A stretch of DNA of 64,000 nt. Origin: Bacteroidota bacterium. Its GTDB lineage: Bacteria; Bacteroidota; Bacteroidia; Chitinophagales; Chitinophagaceae. A program made the position numbers and the translations under genes. The stretch lies in contig JAUZNZ010000002.1 in assembly GCA_030706735.1 (NCBI GenBank), positions 170,261-234,260 of the forward strand. The letters run 5' to 3'. Shown here one piece after another: positions 1-8,468 of the stretch (its first letter is position 1; every line of letters starts with the position of its first letter). Under the pieces are notes generated by a model, which saw nothing but the letters and a program-made list of their open reading frames with translations, was not told the origin of the DNA and did not search any database.

Positions 1-54
1 GATCCCCCATAGTAATTATATTCGTAAATAATATTCCCCTGTCAATTTACGAAC

Positions 55-1302
55 ATGTTTCAAAATTATTCATTTACGGTCGCAGAAAGATTTATCCGGT
101 ATGCGCAGATCGATACCCAAAGCGATCCGGACTCAAAGAGTTATCCTTCAACCGATAAACAAAAGGATTTTGGACGTCTTTTGGTAAGGGAGCTCCACGA
201 GATCGGCATCACCGATGCCGGTCTGGACGAGTTCGGCTATGTATTCGCCACGGTCCCCGCTAACACAAATAAGCAGGTTCCCGTGATTTGCTTTTGCGCC
301 CATGTCGATACGTCCCCCGATTGCAGCGGGAAGGACGTTAAGCCAATCATTCATCGTGACTATGACGGCGGGAACCTCGAATTTCCGGATGACCCGCGTT
401 TGACCCTCTCCCCTAACGAACACCCCTATCTGCAGACCAAGCGTGGAGAGGACATCATTACCGCTTCGGGAACCACGCTCCTGGGCGCCGACGATAAGGC
501 CGGCATTGCCGTGATCATGGATATGGCCAACTACCTCATGACGCACCCCGAATGCCGTCATGGCAGGGTAAGGATCCTTTTTACACCGGATGAAGAGATC
601 GGCAGGGGCGTTGACAAGCTGGATCTCGCCCGCCTGGGCGCAGACTTCGCATATACCCTGGACGCCGGCGAACGAGGTTCGTTCGAAGAGGAAACCTTTT
701 CCGCGGATGGGGTCAGGATCGTATTCCACGGGGTCAGCACTCATCCCGGATATGCAAAAGACAAACTCGTCAACGCGCTCAAGGTGGCCGCCGCCTTCCT
801 GGATTCATTACCAAAGGACGAATGGTCGCCGGAGACGACGGAAGGTCGTTACGGCTTCGTTCATCCAGTTCGTCTCTCGGGTGGTTCCGAAAAGGCGTCG
901 CTGGAGCTCATCGTTCGGGACTTTGTCACCGCCCGGCTCGCCGCTTATGAGGAACATCTTCGCAACAAACTGGTGGACGCGTTGGCGGCCTTTCCCGGAG
1001 CGACGGCGGATTTTGAAGTGACGGAGCAATACCGGAATATGAAAGAGGTGCTCGACAACTATCCACAGGTCTCCCAATATGCCGAAGAAGCGATCGGCCG
1101 TGCCGGGGTACCCGTCCGGCGCAGCAGCGCCAGGGGCGGTACGGACGGCTCCCGCCTGTCCTTTATGGGCCTGCCCTGCCCCAATTTGTTCACCGGGGAG
1201 ATGGCATTTCATGGGAGACAGGAGTTCGTAAGCATCCAGGATATGCAAAAGTCCGTGGAAACCATTGTGCACCTGGCCATGATCTGGGAAGAGAACGCCT
1301 AA
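55..1302 (+). CDS. pepT: Peptidase T (tripeptide aminopeptidase)
   Basis: Cytoplasmic zinc aminopeptidase that removes the N-terminal residue of tripeptides (M20 family). The 415-residue protein has the full PepT set of metal and catalytic positions: His83 and Asp85 in CAHVDTSPD, Asp146 in GADDKAG, the Glu180-Glu181 pair in TPDEEIG, Asp203 in TLDAG and His386 near the C-terminus. Length is normal for PepT. The ATG at 55 gives a start that aligns with the family. The gene is followed by a convergent gene whose stop codon overlaps its own (CTAA shared at 1299-1302). Only 54 bases precede it in the window, and no Bacteroidota -7 element is evident there. Family call is firm; substrate preference is taken from the family. 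Confidence 0.96.
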   Translation: MFQNYSFTVAERFIRYAQIDTQSDPDSKSYPSTDKQKDFGRLLVRELHEIGITDAGLDEFGYVFATVPANTNKQVPVICFCAHVDTSPDCSGKDVKPIIHRDYDGGNLEFPDDPRLTLSPNEHPYLQTKRGEDIITASGTTLLGADDKAGIAVIMDMANYLMTHPECRHGRVRILFTPDEEIGRGVDKLDLARLGADFAYTLDAGERGSFEEETFSADGVRIVFHGVSTHPGYAKDKLVNALKVAAAFLDSLPKDEWSPETTEGRYGFVHPVRLSGGSEKASLELIVRDFVTARLAAYEEHLRNKLVDALAAFPGATADFEVTEQYRNMKEVLDNYPQVSQYAEEAIGRAGVPVRRSSARGGTDGSRLSFMGLPCPNLFTGEMAFHGRQEFVSIQDMQKSVETIVHLAMIWEENA

Positions 1303-2654
1303 TCAAGGATGGTAACGCGCGCATAGAGATTGGCGTTGGAAGGCAGCATGACCTGCACGACATAAGTGCCCGCAGACAGACGGGGAAGATTCCAGGCCAC
1401 GGGAGTAGAGCCCCCCGTCAACAGGCAGGTCTTGCTGAACAGGATCTCTCCCGCCATATCGATCATATTAAGCCGTGCACGCTCGTTCATGCCGCCAGGG
1501 ATGACCAGGTTGATCGGTGTATTGGCCCTGGCCGGATTGGGATACACCTCGAACCTCCCGCTAACTCCGGTTCGCACGGCCACGATTGGAGAATAGATGC
1601 TGGCCCCGGATGGGCGCGTGACCTTGATCCGATAATACTGCTCGGCGCCGGCGAGAGAAGGGTCGCTGATCTCGTAGTGATCCCGGCCGTTTGCGATGGC
1701 GACGGCCGTCAGGGTAAAGAAGTTCAGCCCATCCAGTGATTTTTCCACATAGAAGACTTCATCACCCTGCAGTTCATCGCTGATCCCCCATTGCAGGTTG
1801 ACGGCATGATCTGCCTGCTCAGCGGTAAAGCCAATAATCGTGAGAGGCAGGACGGTAGCGCAGGAGTTACAATTTGTATACAGCGTGGCAGAACCCCAAC
1901 CCCCGCCCGGATTTCCCGTGGCGCCGCCATTGGGCGTGATTCCGGCGGCAAGACAGACATGGATCAGCGGGGAATTGCCTAGGTTCGAGTTCAGCTTTGC
2001 ACTGGTTTTGATATTGAGACAAGCCGGGGACCCCGCGCCGCTATAGGCAAACGCATCCGCTGTCTCATTGTCCAGCTTGCTGAGCGTGGTGAGGGATTGA
2101 TCCTGTAAGCAAAAGCTGCCGGCGCTCCCCTGCTCATCCACCTCGGTGATGGTCATGCTACCCCGGTTGACCACGGTGGCGTTGAGTATCTTGACTACCC
2201 CGGAAATATTGAAGATGCTGGTGGATTTGTCGTTATAGATCGCATTCCCCGAATTCTGCATGGTAAAACCCGAAGCCAGGTTGATCGTGCCCCGGTTTAT
2301 GATCACGCAGTTCCCGTTCAGGTTATTGGATATATTGGTGATGCTGACGATGCCGCCGGCCTCGACGATCAGGGTTCCACTATTCAGATTGAGATGATTG
2401 AGGTTTAGCGTTCCGCACACGCGAAGCGTGCCCCCATTCAGGTTGATTGTAGCAAAGGTCGATGCGCTGCTGATCCAATAAGTTTGCCCGCTGCCGACGT
2501 TTTGACCGTTCGAGGCGGCGCCATTACCGCCCGAGCAAGTGGCAGCCGCTACGGGTGCGGCTGCGCATTGGGGGAAGGCCACGCGCCATAAAAAAAGGAA
2601 CGTACAGGTCAAAAATAGGGCAGTACAGGGTAACCCCCGAAATAGACGTTTCAT
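1299..2654 (-). CDS. Secreted protein with T9SS type A sorting domain
   Basis: A 451-residue exported protein of unknown function. Residues 1 to about 30 form a signal peptide. Residues 50-230 are rich in Asn, Gly, Leu and Ile with short repeated strands such as NLNGGTLRVCGTLNLN, suggesting a small right-handed beta-helix. Residues around 275-350 look like a fibronectin-type surface module. The last 80 residues match a type IX secretion C-terminal sorting domain: a YPNPA motif, the middle NMIDMAGE element and a final AGTYVVQV strand. This domain directs export across the outer membrane and anchoring in Bacteroidota. The gene is monocistronic and convergent with pepT, overlapping its stop codon. 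The sorting-domain call is firm; the beta-helix is inferred from composition. Confidence 0.88.
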   Translation of the reverse strand: MKRLFRGLPCTALFLTCTFLFLWRVAFPQCAAAPVAAATCSGGNGAASNGQNVGSGQTYWISSASTFATINLNGGTLRVCGTLNLNHLNLNSGTLIVEAGGIVSITNISNNLNGNCVIINRGTINLASGFTMQNSGNAIYNDKSTSIFNISGVVKILNATVVNRGSMTITEVDEQGSAGSFCLQDQSLTTLSKLDNETADAFAYSGAGSPACLNIKTSAKLNSNLGNSPLIHVCLAAGITPNGGATGNPGGGWGSATLYTNCNSCATVLPLTIIGFTAEQADHAVNLQWGISDELQGDEVFYVEKSLDGLNFFTLTAVAIANGRDHYEISDPSLAGAEQYYRIKVTRPSGASIYSPIVAVRTGVSGRFEVYPNPARANTPINLVIPGGMNERARLNMIDMAGEILFSKTCLLTGGSTPVAWNLPRLSAGTYVVQVMLPSNANLYARVTILD

Positions 2655-2872
2655 GGATTTTGAATTGGTTGGTTCCAGGACTCGGTTGGATAGGTTCTCC
2701 TAAAATGGCTAAATAATACCGGTGATGTATTACTAAGTGTAAGTATCTATAACGGAGATGGAAAGTGCTAAATTGCAGCTAGTTAGTGGGCAAAAGAGGA
2801 TATTTGTAAAAAGCCTTGAAAAATGTCCTATTGCCCCGTGGCAGTAAAAATATTTGATTAAAGGAAGGGCCG

Positions 2873-3856
2873 TCAATATCTGTTTTTCATAATGTGTTCC
2901 ACGATCTGGATGGCATGAACCCGGGAATTCTCGATGAACCAGCTATGCGTATTCATTCCTCCGCATACTACCCCGGCGAGATAAAGATGCTTTACATTGC
3001 TTTCCATGCTGTCCCGGTCATATTGCGGCTCCAGTGTCGGATCATCGGATAACCGAACCCCTGCCTGCCGGAGAAAATCGAAGCCCGGTTGATAACCGGT
3101 AAGAGCGATCACATAGTCGTTAGGCAGGGTCTTCAAACCTTCCGGAGTCTGGATGTCTATTTCTTTTTCCCTGATGGCCAGAAGGCTGGAATGCATATAG
3201 GCAGCAATGCTTCCCTCCTTGATGCGGTTCTCGATATCCGGCTTGACCCAATATTTTACCCTTTGACCAATACCTTCCCCACGGATGACCATGGTCACTT
3301 CCGCTCCCTTGCGCCAGGTTTCCAGGGCGGCGTCCACGGCGGAATTGCTCGCACCCACTACCGCCACTTTCTGCATGGCGTAGAAATGCGGCTCTTTATA
3401 ATAATGCGTTACCTTCGGCAGCTCTTCACCCGGGATATCGAGGAGCACGGGAAGGTCATAGAATCCGGTCGCCAGGATGACGTGTCCTGCACCATAAGAT
3501 CCCGCGGAGCTGATGACGTCGAAGTGTTTGCCCGCTCCTTCTTCGACCGGAACGATCTTCAGCACTTTTTCCTGCAAATGAATAAGCAAACGGTTCGATA
3601 CAGCCACCCGGCGATAGTATTCAAGCGCTTCGCTTCGCGTCGGTTTTACGTTGTTGCTCACAAAGGGAATACCCCCGATCTCGATCCGCTCAGAGGTGGA
3701 AAAAAAAGTCATGTTGGCCGGGTAATTATATAAGGAGTTCACCAGACAGCCCTTTTCCAGGATGAGATAGGACAATCCCGCTTTCTTGGCCTCCAGGCCG
3801 CAGGCAATCCCGATAGGACCCCCGCCGATAATGATGATGTCGTAGATTGGGTTCAT
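2873..3856 (-). CDS. YpdA-type FAD/NAD(P) oxidoreductase (bacillithiol disulfide reductase-like)
   Basis: Flavoprotein of the YpdA family, whose characterised members are assigned to reduction of bacillithiol disulfide. The 327 residues start with an FAD-binding GGGPIGIACG at 11-20. A second dinucleotide-binding motif, VVGASNSAVDAA, lies near 166-177. An ATGFYD element at 129-134 follows the usual order of the family. There is no CxxC redox pair, which separates it from thioredoxin reductase and fits YpdA. Whether this organism makes bacillithiol cannot be judged here; no bshA, bshB or bshC gene is in the window. The gene stands alone, preceded on its own strand by a TAACTTTG element at 3889-3896. 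Confidence 0.82.
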   Translation of the reverse strand: MNPIYDIIIIGGGPIGIACGLEAKKAGLSYLILEKGCLVNSLYNYPANMTFFSTSERIEIGGIPFVSNNVKPTRSEALEYYRRVAVSNRLLIHLQEKVLKIVPVEEGAGKHFDVISSAGSYGAGHVILATGFYDLPVLLDIPGEELPKVTHYYKEPHFYAMQKVAVVGASNSAVDAALETWRKGAEVTMVIRGEGIGQRVKYWVKPDIENRIKEGSIAAYMHSSLLAIREKEIDIQTPEGLKTLPNDYVIALTGYQPGFDFLRQAGVRLSDDPTLEPQYDRDSMESNVKHLYLAGVVCGGMNTHSWFIENSRVHAIQIVEHIMKNRY

Positions 3857-3888
3857 GAGTCGCGTCCCGCCATTAGCCGGCAGGGCAG

Positions 3889-3896
3889 CAAAGTTA
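3889..3896 (-). promoter_or_regulatory. Candidate -7 element of the ypdA-like gene
   Basis: TAACTTTG on the minus strand matches the Bacteroidota TAnnTTTG consensus and lies 32 bp upstream of the start codon. No matching -33 TTG at the usual spacing was seen. Confidence 0.45.
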
Positions 3897-3981
3897 CCAC
3901 ATAAATCAAAGCCCGCCGGCCATCCTCTTCTTCCGGCGAATCATTCAAAAATGTGTACATTCATCCATAAATCTCGATATT

Positions 3982-4908
3982 ATGGAGACGCTTTATAATT
4001 TCTGGTGGGTGCTCCTGATCCTCCTTTTCGTTTTCAGCGGATTGGTGACGGTAAACCAGGGATATATCAATGTCATCACTAAATTCGGTAAATACCAACG
4101 TATCCTTCGTCCGGGCCTGAATTTCAAGATCCCATTCCTCGAGCAGGTCTATAAAAGGATTTCGATCCAGAATCGTTCCGTCGAACTGGAATTCCAGGCT
4201 GTGACGGCCGATCAGGCCAATGTTTATTTTAAGAGCATGCTCCTGTATGCGGTTCAGAACGCCGATGAGGAGACCGTCAAGCGCGTTGCCTTTAAATTCA
4301 TCAGCGATCGCGATCTGATGCAGGCGCTGACCCGAACCATCGAAGGCAGCATCCGTTCCTTTGTCGCGACCAAAAAACAGGCGGAAATACTCGGTTTACG
4401 GAAGGAGATCGTCGAATTCGTCAAGGACCAGATCGATCATTCGCTCGAAGAATGGGGCTATCACCTGCTCGATCTGCAGATCAACGATATCACCTTCGAC
4501 CAGGCAATCATCGATTCGATGAGCAAGGTCGTCGCCAGTAATAACCTGAAAGCCGCGGCTGAGAACGAAGGACAGGCCCTCCTCATCACCAAGACCAAGG
4601 CAGCGGAAGCCGAAGGCAATGCCATCAAGATCTCCGCGGAAGCCGAAAAAGAGGCCGCACGCCTGCGTGGCCAGGGTGTCGCCCTGTTCCGCGAGGAGGT
4701 GGCAAGGGGGATGAGCGAGGCAGCCGAACAAATGAAGCGCGCTAATCTCGACACCAATGTGATCCTCTTCAGCATGTGGACGGAGGCGATCAAGAATTTT
4801 GCCGAAGTGGGAAAGGGGAATATCATCTTCCTGGACGGCAGCAGCGATGGCATGCAAAAGACCATGCAGCAGATACAGGCGCTGATGACCAAGCAGCTGG
4901 GAAAATGA
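3982..4908 (+). CDS. SPFH/band-7 (stomatin/prohibitin-like) membrane protein
   Basis: Membrane-anchored scaffold protein of the SPFH superfamily. A hydrophobic segment at residues 8-25 is the single membrane anchor. It is followed by the band-7 domain, starting VNQGYINVITKFGKYQRILRPG and containing the typical FYFKSM/LQINDI-type strands. Residues 190-245 form an Ala/Glu/Lys-rich coiled coil such as AENEGQALLITKTKAAEAEG, typical of stomatins and HflK/HflC relatives. The 308-residue length fits stomatin-like proteins. No protease or NfeD partner lies next to it; the neighbours are an ExbB/ExbD pair 130 bp downstream. Such proteins organise membrane microdomains or proteases, but the partner here is unknown. 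Confidence 0.85.
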   Translation: METLYNFWWVLLILLFVFSGLVTVNQGYINVITKFGKYQRILRPGLNFKIPFLEQVYKRISIQNRSVELEFQAVTADQANVYFKSMLLYAVQNADEETVKRVAFKFISDRDLMQALTRTIEGSIRSFVATKKQAEILGLRKEIVEFVKDQIDHSLEEWGYHLLDLQINDITFDQAIIDSMSKVVASNNLKAAAENEGQALLITKTKAAEAEGNAIKISAEAEKEAARLRGQGVALFREEVARGMSEAAEQMKRANLDTNVILFSMWTEAIKNFAEVGKGNIIFLDGSSDGMQKTMQQIQALMTKQLGK

Positions 4909-5038
4909 GGTGCCGGCCGGCCCGTCGGGCCCCGCTTGTGCGTAACTTTAGCATTTCGTTAAAAAATACAGGGAGGCGCCGGACGTTATAAGCCTTCAAA
5001 TCGTATATTTTTACCATAATTAATTAAAGGCACAACGG

Positions 5039-5746
5039 ATGAATTTATTTTTTCTGCAGGTATTGATAGACTCCGCAAAGATCAAAGACAGCCTGGCCAG
5101 GGTAGGAGGGGCCACGGCGGCCGGGCAAAAACAGGATTTATGGGATATTCTGAGCAAAGGGGGGCCATTGATGATCCCGCTGGCGCTCCTCCTGGTGATC
5201 GCAATTTTCTTTTTTATCGAGCGCTGCATCGCCATCAATAAAGCGTCCAAGCTGGATGAAAATTTCATGAGTATCGTCCGGGACCACATCGTCAGTGGAA
5301 ATGTCACGGCAGCCCGCAGCCTGACCAAGAATACCAATACGGCGGTGGCCCGTATGATCGACAAGGGGATCCAGCGTATCGGCAAGCCCATCGAGGCCAT
5401 CGAACGCAGCATGGAAAACGTCGGCAAACTGGAACTGTACAAAATGGAAAAGAATACCGCGATCCTTTCGATCGTCGGATATATCGCCCCTTTGTTCGGC
5501 TTCCTCGGAACCATCGCGGGAATGTTCGAGCTGTTCTATAATATCGCTTCGACAGGCGAATACAGCATCTCCAATATCGCAGGCGGTATCTATGTGAAAA
5601 TGATCTCTTCGGCTTCTGGCCTCATCATCGGCATTTTCGCCTATATCGGATATCGTTACCTCAATTCGCAGATCGACAAGGCAACCCATAAGATGGAATC
5701 GGCCAGCAGTGAATTCATCGATATCCTGCAGGAACCGACGAGATAG
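5039..5746 (+). CDS. exbB: MotA/TolQ/ExbB-family proton channel protein
   Basis: Inner-membrane stator-type proton channel subunit that energises TonB-like or Tol-like machinery. Hydrophobic segments lie at about residues 43-60, 140-165 and 182-205. The family signature APLFGFLGTIAGM lies near residue 150, with the long cytoplasmic loop between the first and second membrane segments. The 235-residue length fits ExbB of this phylum. It forms an operon with the exbD-like gene 17 bp downstream. No tonB or tolA follows, so the protein it drives is encoded elsewhere. ExbB versus TolQ cannot be settled from sequence; the operon ends with ExbD/TolR and lacks tolB and pal, which favours ExbB. Confidence 0.87.
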   Translation: MNLFFLQVLIDSAKIKDSLARVGGATAAGQKQDLWDILSKGGPLMIPLALLLVIAIFFFIERCIAINKASKLDENFMSIVRDHIVSGNVTAARSLTKNTNTAVARMIDKGIQRIGKPIEAIERSMENVGKLELYKMEKNTAILSIVGYIAPLFGFLGTIAGMFELFYNIASTGEYSISNIAGGIYVKMISSASGLIIGIFAYIGYRYLNSQIDKATHKMESASSEFIDILQEPTR

Positions 5747-5763
5747 CATCCTAAAAAAAACAC

Positions 5764-6168
5764 ATGAATTTAAGTAGACGACATAGAGAGGAGGCTGAGA
5801 TCGACGCAGGGCCGCTGAACGATATCCTGTTCATCCTGCTGCTGTTCTTCCTGATCGTGTCCACCCTGGCTAACCCGAACGTGATCAAGCTTTCTCAACC
5901 CAAATCGAAGAGCGATACCAAGGCGAAACAAACGGTCGTCGTATCCATCGATGCCAATAAACAATTTTATGTCGGCACGACCCGCGTCACACTGGATCAG
6001 CTTAAAGCCAGATTGCAGCCCTTCCTGGCCAGAGAAACCGACCAGCCTTCCGTGGTGATCAACGCCGACAGGTCGGTTCCCGTCGATGATGTGGTGGCCG
6101 TAATGCGTGTGGCCCGTGACCTCGGCGCCAGAACCATCCTGGCGGTCGACAAGAACGGCGCGCAATAG
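5764..6168 (+). CDS. exbD: ExbD/TolR-family biopolymer transport protein
   Basis: Partner of the ExbB-like channel. The 134 residues have a short cytoplasmic N-terminus, a single membrane helix at about 20-40 carrying the essential Asp of the proton path (PLNDILFILLLFF), and a periplasmic domain (residues 50-130) of the ExbD/TolR fold ending in a VVAVMRVARDLGA helix. It lies 17 bp behind the exbB-like gene and is surely co-transcribed. Its stop is 2 bp from the stop of the convergent porin gene, leaving no room for an intrinsic terminator. Confidence 0.87.
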   Translation: MNLSRRHREEAEIDAGPLNDILFILLLFFLIVSTLANPNVIKLSQPKSKSDTKAKQTVVVSIDANKQFYVGTTRVTLDQLKARLQPFLARETDQPSVVINADRSVPVDDVVAVMRVARDLGARTILAVDKNGAQ

Positions 6169-6170
6169 GT

Positions 6171-7523
6171 TCAGAATTCCAAATGGATCCGCAAGGCAAG
6201 AACATGCACCGGTCCCCTGTCACGGTTATAAGCGGGATTGACCACGAATTGATAGTCCAGCGTGGCCCAAAGATTGGAAAACAACATTGATTCATAGAAC
6301 AGTTCAGCAATATTCTCCCTGCCATAGTCAGGCAGTTTGCCGTCACCGATCATGAAGCCATACCCCCCATGGCTTAAAAAATTCCGGTGCGGGGCCGATA
6401 TACCGTTCGATAGCAGGGCGATCCCGATATTGTCGGCCTTGCGATGCCAGCCGGGCCCGGCAATGCGAAGACCCCCGCTGATCGAATTGTCGATCTCCGC
6501 GAATGCCCAACTGGCGGTTTTGCCGTCATTCCAGCCCGCTCGCAGAAACGCATTCGCTGCCCTGCCCAACTCCTGTTCCACATTTACGCCGAAACCATAT
6601 TTCTTCGACCCGAATCGCTTGCCATAGATCGCATCGAGTGCCGTGTCGGTGCCGCTGAGCTTGGCAGCCACCGCCTGGTCATAGTTCGGCGCCTTATTGA
6701 CATTGTAGTAGGCCAGCAGCCGAAGAACGCCCTTGCGGCCACCCATGGTCAGTTTCTTTTCCCATTCGAGGTTCTCACTGTTCGTCTTCATATAGTGCCC
6801 GTCCAGTTCAGGCCCGTTCGCATAGGTGGGCTCCAGGGCCGTGGCCAATCGCAATGTCCAGCCCGGCCTGACATATTCAGCGGTCAGGCCATAGGTATAC
6901 CCGCGCGTATTGGCGGCATAGTCATAAGCGCCATTATTCATAAGCGCCCAATTCATGAAGTCCATCCGGGGGTCATGGCTCACGCCATTGTCGTCAAAGA
7001 AATCACCGAGAGAGAATTTCCCTGCCGTTATCGTGATTCGGGTACGGGAAACCCGCTCTGTGACCTGGTTGGCATCATCCCTTACCTCTTCGAAATGATC
7101 CTTGTCCAAAAAGAAATGCTGCCGCAGAAATAGACGCGCAATATAGATCGCCGGCGTAGGATCGCCGATCCGGAAGGTCTCCCCGTTTGGGAACCCCGCA
7201 ATGCCGCGCGTGCTGCTCAGGCCTTTGCCGCCTGCCATTTCAGGATTGAAATATAAAGCGGCCCCCTTCCATAGCTTCCTGCCGATATAGACCGTGGAAG
7301 TGACCGAATAGACCTGCTCCCCTCTATTCTGTAAACTGTTCCCGCCGCTATATGGAGAATGAAAAGAATAGTGCCCCTGCTCGATGCCCGTGAATTGAAA
7401 ATGATAGCTCCACCCGGAATCCCCAAGCAACGCTTCATGCCCCGCCGGCTTCTGGCCGGAAACGCAAAGGGTGCACAGGTGCAGGATTACGGAAACCAGG
7501 AATGGCCGGTGTTTGCTGAGCAT
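6171..7523 (-). CDS. OprB-family carbohydrate-selective porin
   Basis: Outer-membrane beta-barrel porin of the OprB family, which passes sugars across the outer membrane. With the ATG at 7523 the protein has 450 residues: a signal peptide (MLSKHRPFLVSVILHLCTLCVSG) followed by alternating beta strands to a C-terminal LRIHLEF strand ending in Phe, as expected for BAM-inserted barrels. The family hallmark DFFDDNGVSHDPRMDFMNWA is present near the middle, followed by Gly/Tyr/Ala-rich strands. An upstream in-frame TTG at 7538 was rejected because it lies in the -7 promoter element. No sugar enzymes adjoin it, so its substrate is unknown. Confidence 0.8.
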   Translation of the reverse strand: MLSKHRPFLVSVILHLCTLCVSGQKPAGHEALLGDSGWSYHFQFTGIEQGHYSFHSPYSGGNSLQNRGEQVYSVTSTVYIGRKLWKGAALYFNPEMAGGKGLSSTRGIAGFPNGETFRIGDPTPAIYIARLFLRQHFFLDKDHFEEVRDDANQVTERVSRTRITITAGKFSLGDFFDDNGVSHDPRMDFMNWALMNNGAYDYAANTRGYTYGLTAEYVRPGWTLRLATALEPTYANGPELDGHYMKTNSENLEWEKKLTMGGRKGVLRLLAYYNVNKAPNYDQAVAAKLSGTDTALDAIYGKRFGSKKYGFGVNVEQELGRAANAFLRAGWNDGKTASWAFAEIDNSISGGLRIAGPGWHRKADNIGIALLSNGISAPHRNFLSHGGYGFMIGDGKLPDYGRENIAELFYESMLFSNLWATLDYQFVVNPAYNRDRGPVHVLALRIHLEF

Positions 7524-7535
7524 AGAATGAGAGAG

Positions 7536-7543
7536 CAAAACTA
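7536..7543 (-). promoter_or_regulatory. Candidate -7 element of the porin gene
   Basis: TAGTTTTG on the minus strand fits TAnnTTTG and ends 12 bp before the ATG at 7523. It overlaps an alternative TTG start, which argues for the ATG as the true start. Confidence 0.45.
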
Positions 7544-7577
7544 GAGCGCTTGCCTAAGGTTTTAAAATATTTTAATG

Positions 7578-8426
7578 TTACCATGTTGCTTTTATCAGTC
7601 GATCTTTTCCCTGCATGTCTCTCTTCACGATAACTTCCGATAGCCCCGAACTTTCCAGGATGTCGGCGACCCCACTGGCCTGTTCTTCATGGATCTCAAC
7701 ATACAGCCGCCCCGAAGCGGCGCCCCTCTCTTTGGCAAAAGAGGCAAGGTTCCGGTAAAAGACCAGCGGGTCCTCGTCGCTTACGAACAAGGCCAGGTGC
7801 GGCTCGAAACCGACCACATGTGCAGCCATGGCGCCTTTATCCCTGAAAGGGACATAAGGCGGATTGCTGACCAATACCTCAACGGACGGAAGCAAGACCC
7901 GTTGATCGCGGTCGAGGAAGTTGGTTTCGAGGAACTCAATGCCCGTTCCGTGTGCGGCGGCATTGCCTCTGGCCACGGCCAGGGCGGAGGCGCTGACATC
8001 GCACGCAAAGATCGCGCTTCGGGACAGCCTCTTCTTAAGAGCGATCGGAATGCACCCACTCCCGGTGCCCACGTCCAGGATGGAAGGCGCAGCGCCGGAC
8101 CAATCCGTTGCGATCCATTCTACCAGTTCCTCGGTCTCGGGCCTGGGGATCAGCACGCGTTCATCGACATAGAGCTTCATTCCACAGAACCAGGCCTCGT
8201 TCAGCACATATTGTACCGGCCTTCCTGCTATCAATTCCTGGCTGAATTTTTCCAGCGACCTTGCCGCGGATTCCTCCAGGGATTCCTGCTTGCCAAGCAC
8301 CCGGTCGATCTTCGGACGACCGGTGCATTTCTCCATGACCCAATCGGCAATAAAAGCGGCCTCCCGTTCATCATAGTGGATAAGCAAGGAGTGCTCCAAT
8401 CGTTTCTGCGCCTGCTGCATATTCAT
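7578..8426 (-). CDS. prmC: Peptide chain release factor N5-glutamine methyltransferase
   Basis: SAM-dependent methyltransferase that methylates the Gln of the GGQ loop in release factors RF1 and RF2. The 282 residues show the N-terminal helical substrate domain, then PRPETEELV at 94-102, the SAM-binding DVGTGSGCIPIAL at 118-130 and the glutamine-binding NPPY at 188-191, all diagnostic for PrmC/HemK. Length is normal. It is divergent from ribD, with 42 bp between the starts. Confidence 0.96.
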   Translation of the reverse strand: MNMQQAQKRLEHSLLIHYDEREAAFIADWVMEKCTGRPKIDRVLGKQESLEESAARSLEKFSQELIAGRPVQYVLNEAWFCGMKLYVDERVLIPRPETEELVEWIATDWSGAAPSILDVGTGSGCIPIALKKRLSRSAIFACDVSASALAVARGNAAAHGTGIEFLETNFLDRDQRVLLPSVEVLVSNPPYVPFRDKGAMAAHVVGFEPHLALFVSDEDPLVFYRNLASFAKERGAASGRLYVEIHEEQASGVADILESSGLSEVIVKRDMQGKDRLIKATW

Positions 8427-8456
8427 GAGCGAAATTAAATACTTATTCGAATACCT

Positions 8457-8464
8457 TATTTTTG
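8457..8464 (+). promoter_or_regulatory. Candidate -7 element of ribD
   Basis: TATTTTTG fits TAnnTTTG. Its last base is only 4 bp before the proposed TTG start of ribD, so transcription would begin at or next to the start codon. This makes either a leaderless message or use of the ATG at 8490 possible. Confidence 0.4.
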
Positions 8465-8468
8465 CGAA

